From contig CAUYLG010065722.1 of the NCBI GenBank assembly GCA_963573385.1, positions 1 to 64,000 on the forward strand: a DNA stretch of 64,000 nucleotides, written 5' to 3'. Below, one piece after another: positions 1 to 12,080 of this stretch. The notes below the pieces were generated by a model. The model was not told the origin of the DNA. It did not search any database and saw only the letters and a list, made by a program, of their open reading frames with translations. Both the position numbers and the translations under genes were made by a program. Within the stretch, counting starts at the first letter, position 1. Every line of letters starts with the position of its first letter. This DNA is from Cacajao melanocephalus. Taxonomy: Eukaryota > Chordata > Mammalia > Primates > Pitheciidae.

Positions 1-495
<495 letters not shown>

Positions 496-499
496 CCAG

Positions 500-1370
500 C
501 TCTAGTTCTTGTTGTCATAGCCGCTGCCCTGGGAGGGCTTCTCAGACCTGCTGAACCGCGCATCCCATCAGCCAGCGCCTGCCCTGCACCCAGTGCTTGG
601 TGGGGCTGGAACAGGGGAATGGTCCCTGTATTCCAAGCAGGCTAAGGGCACCTCCCTTCCCATATTCACAGTGGCGGGGAGTCACTTGGCGGACCTGGCG
701 TGGCCAAGGGGATGGGCCTCTCCTGACCGCAGTCTCTTGGATGGGGTTTCCTGACCGTGAGGGTGCAGGGCGGGCGGGCTGGGCCCCTCGCTCCCCACCG
801 CCAGCGGGCTTGCCTGTGCCCGCTCTGCCTTCCATCAGGAAGGATGTGTGGTCTTATGGAAACAGCCTGTGCAGCGGGGTGCGAGGTAAGCCAGGAGAGG
901 GTGGACAGGGGATGTCTCCAGGGAAGCCGGGTGACCAGAGTGGCCCTGTCAGGGCCTGGCTGCCATCTGCTGAGGCATAAGCTGGCAGACTCGAAGGCCC
1001 CTGAAGGCCTCCCCTGCAGCTGCCACCCTGCTCAGGGTCTTCATGAGTTTCAGACACTTGCCCTTTGAGCTCTACTGCGGTGGTGCCATTATGGTCCCCG
1101 CCTCCCTGCCACTGGGGTCAGTAGCGAGGCCCCGGCTGGGGTGGAGGGCACCGGCACGCTTGGTTGGCCAGCCTCGGCGGTCTCGGAGGCCAGGGCCGTG
1201 GCTTTACCAGACCCGGCTAAGAGCTGGTTCCACCACTACGCTGGGCAAGCCCCCTGCTTCTTCAGGCGTCGGGTTTCCCCATCTGTCCCTCACAGGGACA
1301 TTCACAGGAAAGCAATGCACTCACGCCTGGAAGGCCCAGCACCGCATTGCAGGGGCTCGGAAACAGTGGT
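500..1370. other. Unique GC-rich sequence, no gene seen
   Basis: GC-rich intronic or intergenic sequence with overlapping short open frames on both strands, none with a recognisable domain or splice context. Confidence 0.6.
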
Positions 1371-1372
1371 GA

Positions 1373-1673
<301 letters not shown>

Positions 1674-2193
1674 AGTGATTGTTATTAGTAGTGAGGGATC
1701 TTACTTCATAGGATCTCACTTCACCACCCACTAGACCCCAAGCACCTCCAGGGCAGGGGCAGGTTCTTGAACTCTGGGTCGCTGTCCCTGGACAGGGCTC
1801 CTCCAAGGTGGGGGCAGCCCGAGCATGCCCGCCCCTGAAGGGACATACAGGAACTCACAATGGCTCATGGCCAAGGAGCCTTATGGGGAAGCAGGAGGCC
1901 CTGGTGGGCATGGCTGTACAGGGGTCTCCCGTTCTGTCCACTCCTGGCAGGGGCAGGGATGCAGCTGTTTATATCCGTGGCGGGTGTTAGGAGCTGGAAA
2001 CCAGGTAGGATGGGAGGATGCGGGAGCACAGAGAGCATGTGGGCTGCAGACCCAGGGGAGGATGGGCACTAGGACGGAGCTGGTCCTCACAATGGCACAG
2101 GAGGTAGCGAGCAGAGGTGGGGCTCAGAGGCCACCGGCGGCTTCCTCCATTAAGGCATGGCTGGCAGCCCCTTCGGTTCATTAAAACCCATCA

Positions 2194-2498
<305 letters not shown>

Positions 2499-2502
2499 CC
2501 AT

Positions 2503-2541
2503 CAGTGGCACCCACCTCCCAGTGGCACCCACCTCCCAGTG
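2503..2541 (+). repeat. Short tandem repeat, 18-bp unit x2
   Basis: CAGTGGCACCCACCTCCC occurs twice in tandem, followed by a partial third unit, directly at the Alu 3' flank. The first copy includes the end of the Alu target-site duplication. Confidence 0.8.
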
Positions 2542-3114
2542 GCAACAAGTGGCCCTTGAGCACTGTCCCTGCTTCCTCCTCCCACCGCTGCCTCCTCCCC
2601 CTCTTTGACATTGTAATTGCCATAAAAACCAGAGCGGAGCAGCAGTCACAAGTTGGGAGAGAGGCCCGGCTGTCAGCCATTCCTCTGCCAGCAGGGCCTG
2701 AGGCTGTTTTATTATTGCTGCCTGGCTGTATTTCAGGTATGGTTTAAACATCATCAAACGCCACATCCCTTTTGAAAAGCAAGAGCTACCTTGCTGAGGA
2801 TGTTGAGGAGAAACAGGAACATTAAAATCTACGAAGCGAATGGCCCAGAATTGACATTTGTGATGGGAGCTTTGCAGCTTTGATTGTCAAAGGAGCTAAA
2901 TTCCCCTCTGGCGGCTGGTGGGGAGCTTTCCCTGTGAGGGTCACAGGAAGGTGGGGGAGGTTTGCCTGGGAGGAGATCAGGCAGGGCCAGCCAGGGAGGG
3001 GATTCTGTGGGTCAGCTGACTGCCTCTCAAGGCCTCCCTGGCCTTGGCCTCTACCCTGCCGCCTCTTCCTCCTAACAGGGAGGCAGGAGGCTCCCGGTAT
3101 ACATGGGACAGGGC

Positions 3115-3300
3115 TGGGTTCGAGTCCTGTTGTGGGCACTTGCTAGCTCTTGTGACCTTGGCCAGGATATACTCTCCCCTGAACCTCAGTTTCCTCATCT
3201 GTAAACCCAGGAGAGCGATGTCCGATCTGAAGGTGGGGGATGGTGCATGCAAACACTTGACAAGTCATTGGGATTCAATAAACAGTGACTGCTGTCGCCA
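3115..3300 (+). mobile_element. MIR element
   Basis: GGTTCGAGTCCTG, the CTTGTGACCTTGG core, CTCAGTTTCCTCATCTGTAA and an ATTCAATAAACAG tail. Confidence 0.85.
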
Positions 3301-3542
3301 AGGAAATGGGCGTGTGAGCTGGCATTAATTTTTTTTAAAAACATTTACCTATTTTCACTGAAAAATAGGAACAGTAAAAATGAGAACCATTAAAACAGGG
3401 ACACAGCTGGAAACGGTGGCTCAAGCCTGTAATCCCAGCACTTTGGGAGGCTGAGGTGGGCGGATCACCTGAGGTCAGGAGTTTGAGACCAGCCTGACCA
3501 ACAGGGAGAAACCCCAACTCTGTTGAAAATATAAAAAATTAG

Positions 3543-3742
3543 GCCTTCTCTTGCGGAAAAGCTGGGTTGAGAGGACGAAAAAATATATATACACATATAT
3601 ATATATATATATAAACACACACACACATATATATACGTATATATACACATATATATACACATATACACATATATATACATATATATACACATATACACAT
3701 ATATATACACACACATATATATGTGTGTGTGTATATATATAT
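3543..3742 (+). mobile_element. Small retro-insert with AT/CA microsatellite tail inside the Alu linker
   Basis: About 36 nt of unrecognised sequence (GCCTTCTCTTGCGGAAAAGC onward) run into AAAAAA and then a long alternating AT/AC tract. The 11-bp TAAAAAATTAG flanks both sides (3532-3542 and 3743-3753). The layout fits an L1-mediated insertion whose A-tail became a microsatellite. Confidence 0.6.
3579..3742. repeat. (AT)n/(AC)n microsatellite with palindromic end
   Basis: Alternating purine-pyrimidine tract of about 164 bp. Positions 3707-3730 form a perfect 24-bp palindrome, (AC)4(AT)4(GT)4, able to form a cruciform or Z-DNA. Confidence 0.93.
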
Positions 3743-4679
3743 TAAAAAATTAGTTGAGTGTGGTGGTGCATACCTGTAATACCAGCTACTTGGGAGGCTG
3801 AGGCAGGAGAATGGCTTGAACCTGGGAGGCAAAGGTTGTGGTGAGCCAGATTGCACCATTGTACTCCAGCCTGGGCAACAAGAGTGAAATTCCATCTCAA
3901 AAAAAAAAAAAACCAAGAACACAAAGAACCAAGCCACAGCAGGGGAACTGTGCAGGACGTCTCCTGAGAGCTGTGCTCTTGGTCCCACCTGGAACCCTGT
4001 GGCCTGGATGCCCTCAGCACGTGCTTTCCAGGCTACCAGCCTCTTGCCTGGTTCCTGGTCACGGCCTGCTGTCTTCCCTGGCACCTGCCACTCGATGCTG
4101 GTGTGTGGCCATCCAAGGAACTGTGGCGCATGTTTGCCCTTGTAGTTTACACTCTTGATGGCTACTTGGGGAGTCTTGGCTTCTGGTGTCCTATCTTGAC
4201 CTTACCCAGAGGACACCTCAAAACTAGGCTGAGCAGATTTGTTGCAACTGAGTATGAGATGCAGCTTTGAGCTTCCTAGCAACCATTGCAAAATTTGTAA
4301 CAAGATTTTAGGATCCATAACTCCAAGCTTGGAAGTCAATTGAAATTTTGGCTGAATGCCTCCTCTTCTTTCTCCTCTTGGCCTTTTTTCATTTTCCTCT
4401 CTAGTATCCTCACCAGCGTTCTTTATCTCCCCCAAGGATGGTTTATCCCTTGCTCCAGAGCCTGTCCCAACATGCTCGCCCCTCACCTGGCTGTGCCCAC
4501 AGCTCGGGAGACCCCCGCCCCACCGCTGCCTTCCTGTTTGCTGCTGTTGACTCCCCTGCGTCGCTCACGGCCGCTGGCCTCTGGGCCTCTTGTCTTGCCC
4601 AGGCCCACTGGGTCTGCCGCTGCTGTTTCTCTCAGATGAGCCTGTGACTAACAAGGGTTGCCCCCGGGGGGCTGGCAAA

Positions 4680-4845
4680 ATCTTTCCCTCCTTAATAACG
4701 GAGTTTAAAAATGTGTCACCATCGATTTGAAGAAAAGCCTTGTTCCTGCTGAGAAAAGCGGCCTGGAGATTCGTCTCGCCTTAGGAATCACACAGGCAGC
4801 TGCATAAATTCAGCGCCACAGAGAGCTCTCCATGCAAATGCCGAG
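4680..4845. promoter_or_regulatory. Unique island with octamer, candidate regulatory element
   Basis: Repeat-free, moderately AT-rich segment in GC-rich surroundings. It holds ATCGAT, CATAAATT and a perfect octamer ATGCAAAT (4832-4839). Confidence 0.2.
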
Positions 4846-4998
4846 ATGCCCACTCCAGCCCTGCGCCAGCCCTTCCCCCTGTTACGGGGGCTGGCACCCC
4901 ACTTCCTCATCCCCCCAGCCCTGCAGAGACTTGGGATAGGCCTCTGCAGGGAGGGGCTCCCTGGTTAGAAGATCCCCATCTCCTGATTTTCTCTACCT

Positions 4999-5294
4999 CT
5001 TTTTTTTTTTTGGAGACAAAGAAGTCTTGCTTTGTCTCCCAGGCTGGAGTGCAGTGGCGCAATCTTGGTCCACTGGAACCTCTGCCTCCTGGATTCAAGC
5101 AATTCTCTGCCTCAGCCTCCCAAGTAGCTGGGATTACAGGCGCCCACCACCATACCCAGCTAATTTTTGTGCTTTTAGTAGAGACGGGGTTTCACCATCT
5201 CGGCCAGGCTGGTCTTAAACTCCTGACCTCGTGATCCACCCACCTCGGCCTCCCAGAATGCTGGGATTACAGACGTGAGCCACCATACCCAGCC
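4999..5294 (-). mobile_element. Alu element
   Basis: Full-length dimer with poly-T at left. The flanks share ACCTCTTTT as a target-site duplication. Confidence 0.94.
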
Positions 5295-5794
5295 CTTTCA
5301 ACCTCTTTTCAGAGGCTGAGCCTGTGGCTAATTGCACGTCATGACTTGTTTTAATCCCGGAGGAGAAGGAGGATGAGTGACTTCTGGGCCTGGAGCTCCT
5401 GGAAGCCATCCGAGTCCCTCACAGGTCAGGGGTATCCCTCTGAGCCTCCAGGGCGGGTCTGTGAGTTGCACGGTGGCTCTGCCCTGAGGCAGGAATGTTC
5501 TTCCCGCAGGCCTCCCGCCCTGACCTTGTTTCATCCTTGCCTGGAAAGGACTATTGGGGTCCTTTGGGGCATCCCCCGGCCTCCAGGCAGGCGCCTTCCC
5601 TCTGGACCTTGCGCTCATCCGAGGCCCAGCCTTGGAGCTGACAACACATCCCACCGTCATCCGGCAGCTCTCCCAGCCCAGCATGACCACCACGGTCATG
5701 GCCGGGGCGGCTGTGCGTCCCGCTTCTCAGGCTGGAAAGCTATGTTGTGGGGACTGTAAGTGACTTGGCTGGGATTCAGGACACTTGAACCCAG

Positions 5795-5870
5795 ATCTTT
5801 TCCCTGTATATCCTGGGAAGTGCCCTTAAATAAATCGGTGAATGGGTAAATGAATGAATGAATGAGGAAG
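5795..5870 (+). mobile_element. Probable L2/MIR tail
   Basis: AAATAAATCGGTGAATGGGT followed by ATGAATGAATGAATGA, typical of an L2 3' end with its terminal short repeats. Confidence 0.5.
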
Positions 5871-6474
5871 AGTGGGCACACGGTGACCACTCTAGGTGTT
5901 GTTCTGGTTAGTGAACTTGGTGACAGTCCAGGATGGGGGTATGTGGAGAGCTTGGGGGACAGCTGAGCTTTCTGATCCCCCTCTGCCATTGAGGTCATGG
6001 TGACCGCCTTTGTGGCAGCGTCCTTTGCGTTCCCCAAAGGGCTCACCAGAGCATGGCGGGGAGCAGGATGGTGGGTTTGGCTGCCTAGGACACCCCCCAG
6101 GCCACCCGCAGCATGGGCCGTCCCTTGCGCTGGCTGCAGCAGGGTGACTTGCACCAGCTGGGAAGCTGCTTCAGGGGTCCTTGCAGGGAGCTTAGTGGGG
6201 GAAAGGGAGAGAGGGTGGGCACGGGGTGCCAATAAGGCTTTCCTGGTTCGTGGGGAACCACACAGCTGTGAGCAGGGGCATCAGGGAAGAGGGAAAGCAG
6301 GCAGTTTGCAGTCTGCCTGGCTGCCGTGGGCCCTTGGAACATGTGTTGGGTGGCCGTTTACCACCTGGCGCAGGGAAGGCTGCAGGCCAGCCCCGAACCG
6401 CGCCGCCCCCAGCTGCAGCAGGGCCCCGAGAGGAATCCCGGCAGTTGTTACTCCTGGAAAGGCGGGGCTTTATT

Positions 6475-6600
6475 TTTCCTCCTCCCTAAATGTTATTGCC
6501 TTTATAGGCTTTGGAAATCAGTTTTACGGCCTGCGTGTTTGTTCGCTGAAATATGGGCTGCTCTGGAGGGAAAATAAAATTCAGGGATAGGGCAAGAGCT
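6475..6600. promoter_or_regulatory. Unique AT-rich segment, candidate regulatory element
   Basis: Repeat-free run with TGTTATTGCC, TTTATAGGC, TTTTACGGCC, GTTTGTTCGC and GAAATATGGGC, amid GC-rich sequence. Confidence 0.15.
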
Positions 6601-7132
6601 CAGGTGTGTCCCACAGGCTGGGGCTGCTCTTTAGGGACCATGGTAGCTGGAAAGGGGGACAGGGAAGGCATGTGCCGGGACCGGGACCGGGGCTGCCGGG
6701 GCGGGGGGCTGGAATTCTAGTGGGAGGGTCGGCCTGAGGCTTCTGGACCTGTCCCGTTTGTCAGATGGTCCCTCCAGACTGACCTGGGATGGCGAGAGTC
6801 ATTCTGTCCTCTGCAATGCCCGGGTATGCCAGCTGGCTCCCTTCAGGTGCCATCCGGGGCATCTTGCCAGCCACTGGCAGTGTAGACTTCGCAGTATAAG
6901 TGAAAAATAAGCCCTCTGGGTCTTGCTGGTCAGGATGCAGGCCTGGCAGGATCTCACCTGCAGGAGATGCCTCATCTTCCGGCAGAGTTGACTGATGGGG
7001 AGCCGGGCTGGGGGCAGAGATTCAGCAGGAGCACCCAGCAACCCACACAAATCTTCCTGCCTTCCCTGGGACCGAGGACCCTCGAGGGAGACTGAGGGCC
7101 CCGCCCTAGGAGAAGGCTGCTTCTGTACTCCT

Positions 7133-7305
7133 CTCTTAATATGCGAAGAGCTCCTACAAATCAATAAGAAAAATGGGTGAAAGATGTGGACAGGCAATTC
7201 CCGGTAGAGAAAAACAAATGGCCAGTAAACAAGTGAAAAGATGCAGAACTTCGCTAGTAATCAAGAAAAAGCTAATTGAAATAAGAGACATCATTCTTCA
7301 CCCAC
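7133..7305 (+). mobile_element. Old L1 (L1M-type) ORF2 fragment
   Basis: Reads like the 3' part of L1 ORF2 (CTACAAATCAATAAGAAAAA, GACAGGCAATTC, AAATGGCCAGTAAAC, AAAAGATGC, CTAGTAATCAAG). Heavily mutated and not coding. Confidence 0.75.
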
Positions 7306-7869
7306 GGAGAGGCGGGCGCTGGAAGTATTGGTGTGCACAGGTGTGGTGCGGCCATGGGAGGCAGGTGCTTTCTCGGGTGCTGTCCTCTATCCCCGAATCT
7401 CACACCAAACAGGCACGGAGTAGGTGCCTGGAAATACATGCCAGCTAGATGGGGCTCCTCTCTGCTCCCAGCAAGTCTCAGCAGGGCCGCCGCCGCCACT
7501 GCCTTTGTGTCCTTTGCTTTCCCTCCTCCCTGGGGGCTCAGCTTCCAGTCTCACCCCTACCCCCCAGCTCCCTTGTCCTCAGGGTCCACACGCTTCCTTG
7601 GCAGAGGCTGGGGTCTTTCTGGGCCTGGCCTCTCACTGGGGGCATGCTGCTTCCTGCTTCAGGGTTTCAACTCTCCCTGCAACCTCATGGCTGGTGCCAG
7701 GGGCGCACTGCACAGCTCAGGGTGGGGCGGAGTGCCTGTGATGGACATGGGGGCCTCCAAAGCTGGGCGGCCCCCGCTGTCATGGCTTCTTTGGAATCTT
7801 CTGGAATCCTCCACTGGGTGAAGCTCTTGCCTTACTAGTGACCTCAGCCTTCTGGGCGCCTTGATGGCC

Positions 7870-8190
7870 ACCTCCATCATCTGGTCCCAGACCTTCTGCC
7901 TTTTCTCATGCATTCCCTCTCTTACCCTGTCCACTGTAGCCAGGCCGAGTGACTTGGGGCTTTATAGCTTCATGTTCTGCCTCTTGTCCTGCCTTTGCCT
8001 GGGTGCTTACCCCTGCCGGGAGCACCCTCTCCTCCATTTCTTTCGCCGATTCTGACCATCCTCCAGGTCCCAGTGGAGAAACCATCCCCTCCAGGAACCT
8101 CCCTGGACCTGGGTTTGCCATCGCTCCTATGTGCTCCGTAACAGTCATTCATTCATTTATTTCATTAATTCACACAGCAGGTGCTAGGTG
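7870..8190. mobile_element. L2 fragments (+ then -)
   Basis: L2-like coding remnants in + sense to about 8115 (CCTTTGCCTGGGTGC and similar), then at 8143-8190 an inverted L2 3' end (TCATTCATTCATTTATT, AGGTGCTAGGTGCTGGGG). Confidence 0.5.
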
Positions 8191-8801
8191 CTGGGGCTGA
8201 GAAGGGGAGCAAGGGAGATGGGGTCCGGGCAGTTGGGGTGCCCTAGGGTCCTGCAAGTCACCTGTCATGACCAGATCCCAGGGGAAGACCTGTCTGAGAG
8301 TCAGGAACAGGGCCCAGGGGCCCTGGGGCAGTCTGCTCTGGGAGTGGCTCAGCTTCCTGCACCGGGAAGGGAGGCTGGGGTGTGGGGCAGGGCCATGCTC
8401 ATGGGGTCAGGATGTCTTCCTCCGCCTGCCCCATATGGGCAGGTCTGACCCGCATCCAGTGCTTCTGGAGAGCAGGGGAGCTGCCTTTAAGGAGAGATCA
8501 AAGAAGAGAATGCAGGCCACACTTGACACGGCCGCAGCCCTGGGCATCTGGCTCAGCCTCCTGCCCTCTCACCCTGCGTGTGCCTCCCTGTGCAAGGCAG
8601 CCAGCAGGAGAGCTCCAGCCTGGATCCCCAGTAGTCTCCTCTCTCCGCTCCCTGTGTTCCTGTCCCCCATCTTCTGAGGCATAGCCTGGCCTATCCTGTG
8701 CCCCTGGGCTCCTGCCAGTCTTCTGCTAGTTCCTCGAGCTGAGATGGATGCCACCTTCCTTTCTGCATTCAAAGGGCATGAAGTGATTAAGACCCAGTCC
8801 T

Positions 8802-9120
8802 GGCCGGGCATGGTGGCTCACACCTGTAATCCCAGCACTTTGGGAGGCTGAGGCGGGGATCACCTGAGGTCAGGAGTTTGAGACCAGCCTGACCAACATG
8901 GTGAAACCCCATCTCTACTAAATACAAAAAATTAGCCATGTGTCGTGGCACATGCCTATAATCCCAGCTACTTGGGAGGAGAACTGCTTGAATACTGAGC
9001 TACTTGAGGCAGGAGAATTGCTTGAACCCAAGAGGTGAAGGTTGTAGTGAGCCAAGATCGAGCCATTGTACTCCAGCTTGGTCAACAAGTGAAACTTCAT
9101 CTCAAAAAAAAAAAAAAAAC
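8802..9120 (+). mobile_element. Alu element with a 32-bp internal tandem duplication
   Basis: Dimer with poly-A. ACCCAGTCC on both sides is the target-site duplication. In the right monomer AGCTACTTG...GCTTGAA is repeated at 8966 and 8998. Confidence 0.94.
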
Positions 9121-9387
9121 AACACCAAACCCAGTCCCTGCTCCTGTGTAGGGGCAGCAGGGCATCGAGTGGGGGCTCCGTGCATCTGTGCAGGAATCCA
9201 AGGCACTGGGGGCTGCTCAAGGATGGCTTCCTGCGGGAGGTCTTCCTGGGGAGGTCTAGCTCCCCGCAGGGCTCCTGGCTGGAGCTCATGGATGTACATT
9301 TGTCTCCAGCTCACTGACCCTGAGCCGGGCCTCTTCGTGAGGCCTCATGGGGCCAGGATTTGGGGCAATGGAGGAATCGAGACAGAC

Positions 9388-9540
9388 CTGGTTCCAGAGC
9401 TAACTCTGTCACCATGGCCTCGGCCAAGCTGGTTAAATCTGGGCCTTGGTTTGCTCATTTTAAAATGGGAGTAAGCCAGTCTGCCTCGCCTCCCTGCCGT
9501 GGGGACGGAGCTTGGTGACAAATGCCTGGTGCCTGGCACC
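9388..9540 (+). mobile_element. MIR element
   Basis: MIR body including CTTGGTTTGCTCATTTTAAA and TGCCTGGTGCCTGGCAC. Confidence 0.7.
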
Positions 9541-10499
9541 ACTGGCCCCCACTGTCTTGCCTCTCGCAGATGGGCGCCCCTTCAGGAAATCCCCCCTAAT
9601 TATGAAGTTACAGATCTGGATGGTCACGTGGGGAAGAGGCACATTCATTAGGAGACCTGGGCACACAGCCTGGACCGTGCCAAGCATCTCTCTGTGCCAG
9701 CTTCCTGAGGACTGCGGGCTTGATAGAGCACATCCCTGCTTCTTCCTGGTGGCAGGTTCCATCTGCCAGACCCTGAGGAGCCACTGACTGGGGAGGGCCT
9801 GATTGGGACCCACCCGTCCCTGGCGACTGCCCCTTCACCCCTTCACCTTGGGCTTGTAATCTCTGCTTTAAAGAGGACTCCGATCCCTTTCCCCTGTCCC
9901 CCTGTCCCCCTGCCCCCCGCCCCACCCCCAACAACTAATCCATTTGCCAGGGCCCTGATCCAAGAGAAAGCTAATTAAAGGATTTCTGCTCTTGGCTCAG
10001 CCTGGACATAGAAGATTCCCCTCGGTCTTCCTGGAGTATCTGAAAACAGGTGGAGAAAGGGGGCATCAGATAAGCCCTGGGAGCCTCCGTAATAGGCTTA
10101 ATCCCCCTAAAGCCAGCAGGAATCAAACAGCTCTCCTCCCAGGACCACCTTAAGGGTGCGAGAGCTCAGAGGATGTGGGGCTGTTCCCAACCCCTTGGGT
10201 CCCAGACTGCAGGTCCCTTGTCCCCAGCTCCCCATGAATGGGAGACTGTGTTCCCCATGAGTTGAGACGGAGTATCGGCCCTTTCTGCAGAGTTCTCAAG
10301 AGCAGGGGAAGGTGCAGAGACCTGGCCCCAGCAGCTCCCGAGTCGGGAGGCCCCACTTCCAGGGCTGCCACCTGTGATGACTGGCATGTAGCAGATGCTC
10401 AGTCAAGTGTGCCCACCCTCCTGCTCACTTCCCTCCAGTTCCCCCTGCCCCCCTCACCAGCTTCTCTTTTCAAGGGCCTGTTTGCCTCTAGGAGATTTT

Positions 10500-10650
10500 C
10501 ATCAACCAACCACAAATATTTACTCAACACTTACCGGCAGGCAGCACCTGAGCTGCACGGGGCAGGGGGCTCTCGGTCCCATGTGCTGCGTGTTCCCCAT
10601 CTGAGCAGGGCCTGGCATACAGTAGGTGCTCAATAAAAGCTTGGTCGGCA
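10500..10650 (+). mobile_element. MIR/L2 tail fragment
   Basis: CAAATATTTACTCAACACTT, then CAGGGCCTGGCATACAGTAG and GTGCTCAATAAAAG, typical MIR/L2 3' ends, directly before the solo LTR. Confidence 0.6.
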
Positions 10651-10659
10651 GTCACATCC

Positions 10660-11196
10660 TGAGACAGGGTGAGATGAATCAAACTAACTCCATCTTAGAT
10701 GTAAGCCTGACTGAGTCCATCTTGGCTTCTCCCCGCCGCCATTCCTCCCTTGAGTGCATACCTGGGCCACACTGTGCTGGGTCATGTCGTGCTTAGAACT
10801 ATGGAAACATAACCATTGTAACCATACCCTGCTTCACAAGCCTACTCGCTATTGTGAATAGCCCCTTGATTGATTACATGGAAAGTACCGAATGCCGCCC
10901 CCCCACCTTGGTAACCAGCAATCATGGGAACTGCTTGTATATACCCTCTTTAGTTAATCAACGATCATGGGAGCCTCCTGCCTCCTAGTTACCAGCCTCC
11001 TCCCCTAACTTGCTTATTCTGCTTCTGTAAAATTCCGCTTTGCTCCCTTACCCTGAGCAACATATAAAAGGAAATCAAACTCCTTCCTCGGGGCCGAGAG
11101 ATTTTGAGCATGAGCTGACTCTCGGTCGCCGGCAATAAAGGAATCAATCAGATTTCAAAGTGTGGCGCTTTCCTAACAACTCGCTTGGATGTAACA
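10660..11196 (+). mobile_element. Solo LTR of an endogenous retrovirus (family not assigned)
   Basis: The segment begins TGAGACAGGG and ends near GATGTAACA. It carries a TATA box (TATAAAAGG near 11063) and about 70 nt later an AATAAA (11134-11139), the U3-R-U5 order of an LTR in + orientation. No internal retroviral sequence follows or precedes it, so it is a solo LTR. Ends are approximate and I could not find a clean target-site duplication. Confidence 0.65.
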
Positions 11197-11256
11197 AGGG
11201 TAGTCTCTGTTCCCAGAGAGCTTACACTCCTGCTGCCTTCAGGAAACATCCTGAGG

Positions 11257-11541
11257 GGCCAGGTGCGGTGGCTCACGCCTGTAATGCCAGCACTTTGGGA
11301 GGCTGAGGCAGGTGGATCATTGAGGTCAGGAATTTAAGACCAGCCTGGCCAACATGGAGAAACCCCATTTCTAGTAAAAATATGAAAGAGCTGGGCCGGG
11401 CGGTGCATGCCTATACACCGAGCTACTCGGGAGGCTGAGGCAGAAAAATCGGTTCAACCCAGGAGGTGTTGGCTGCTGATATCACCTCAATTCACACCAG
11501 CCTGGGTGACAGAGCGTTACTCCATAAAAAAAAAAAAAAAA
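11257..11541 (+). mobile_element. Alu element
   Basis: Dimer with diverged right monomer and poly-A tail. The target-site duplication is AAACATYCTGAGG. Confidence 0.94.
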
Positions 11542-11799
11542 AAACAAACATTCTGAGGGTCTTTGAGGGATCATGGAGCCCCCACACATGGGCAGGGTGG
11601 GGGTCTTAAAGCCTGCCCTCCCTGTCACTCTGAGCTATGGCCAAGCTGGATGTAACCCTGGAGAGAGTCGGGGTGTCCTCACCCCCTTCAGGCTGCTGCC
11701 CCCCGCCATTTCCCTCTGCAGTGCCTGGGGCGGGGGTAACAGGGAGCATTTAGACCCGCAGCTCCCTGCTTGGGGACCTTCGGGGCACTCGCCTGTATC

Positions 11800-12080
11800 A
11801 CAATAATAAAAATGATAACCTGCCACTGAATTCTGGGTGGCAGTAAATTACTTAACACCTGAAACAGGTTGAAATGTCGCCGCCGTGGTTTTAATAAGCC
11901 CGTCTCCGATGCAGTGCTTCTTCTCGGGGCCGGCTGGGTCTCTTCTTGAGGCATAATTTCATCTCGTCCCAGGCTTGGCAGCATTGCAAATAAGATTTCA
12001 CTTCCCCTGTAAATCTCTGTGGGGGGAGTGCAGGATTTCATTTGTGCTGTCAGTTAGCACTCCAGAGAGCCTGTTTACTT
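11800..12080. promoter_or_regulatory. Unique AT-rich segment, candidate regulatory element
   Basis: Contains CAATAATAAAAATGATAACC, a TTACTTAACACCTG E-box-containing stretch, GTTTTAATAAGCC and retained CpGs (GTCGCCGCCGTGG). It lies just after an Alu at the start of a long Alu-free block. Confidence 0.2.

Larger units (their letters stand above)
3406..3912 (+). mobile_element. Alu element split by a 200-bp insertion
   Basis: Left monomer up to 3542 and right monomer from 3754 to the poly-A. The halves are separated in the central A-rich linker by non-Alu sequence and a microsatellite. Confidence 0.93.
5300..7130. other. Mostly unique sequence, no gene seen
   Basis: Contains one L2-like tail (5795-5870) and one AT-rich island (6475-6600). 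The 197-codon frame at 5997-6590 has no recognisable domain. Confidence 0.55.

Noticed and set aside
7133..7305. Possible coding exon (Lys/Asn-rich frame)
   Set aside because: Matches old L1 ORF2 sequence with many mutations.
10621..10640. AATAAA at a MIR/L2 tail as a gene poly-A site
   Set aside because: The motif belongs to the repeat's own 3' end consensus and has no upstream gene.
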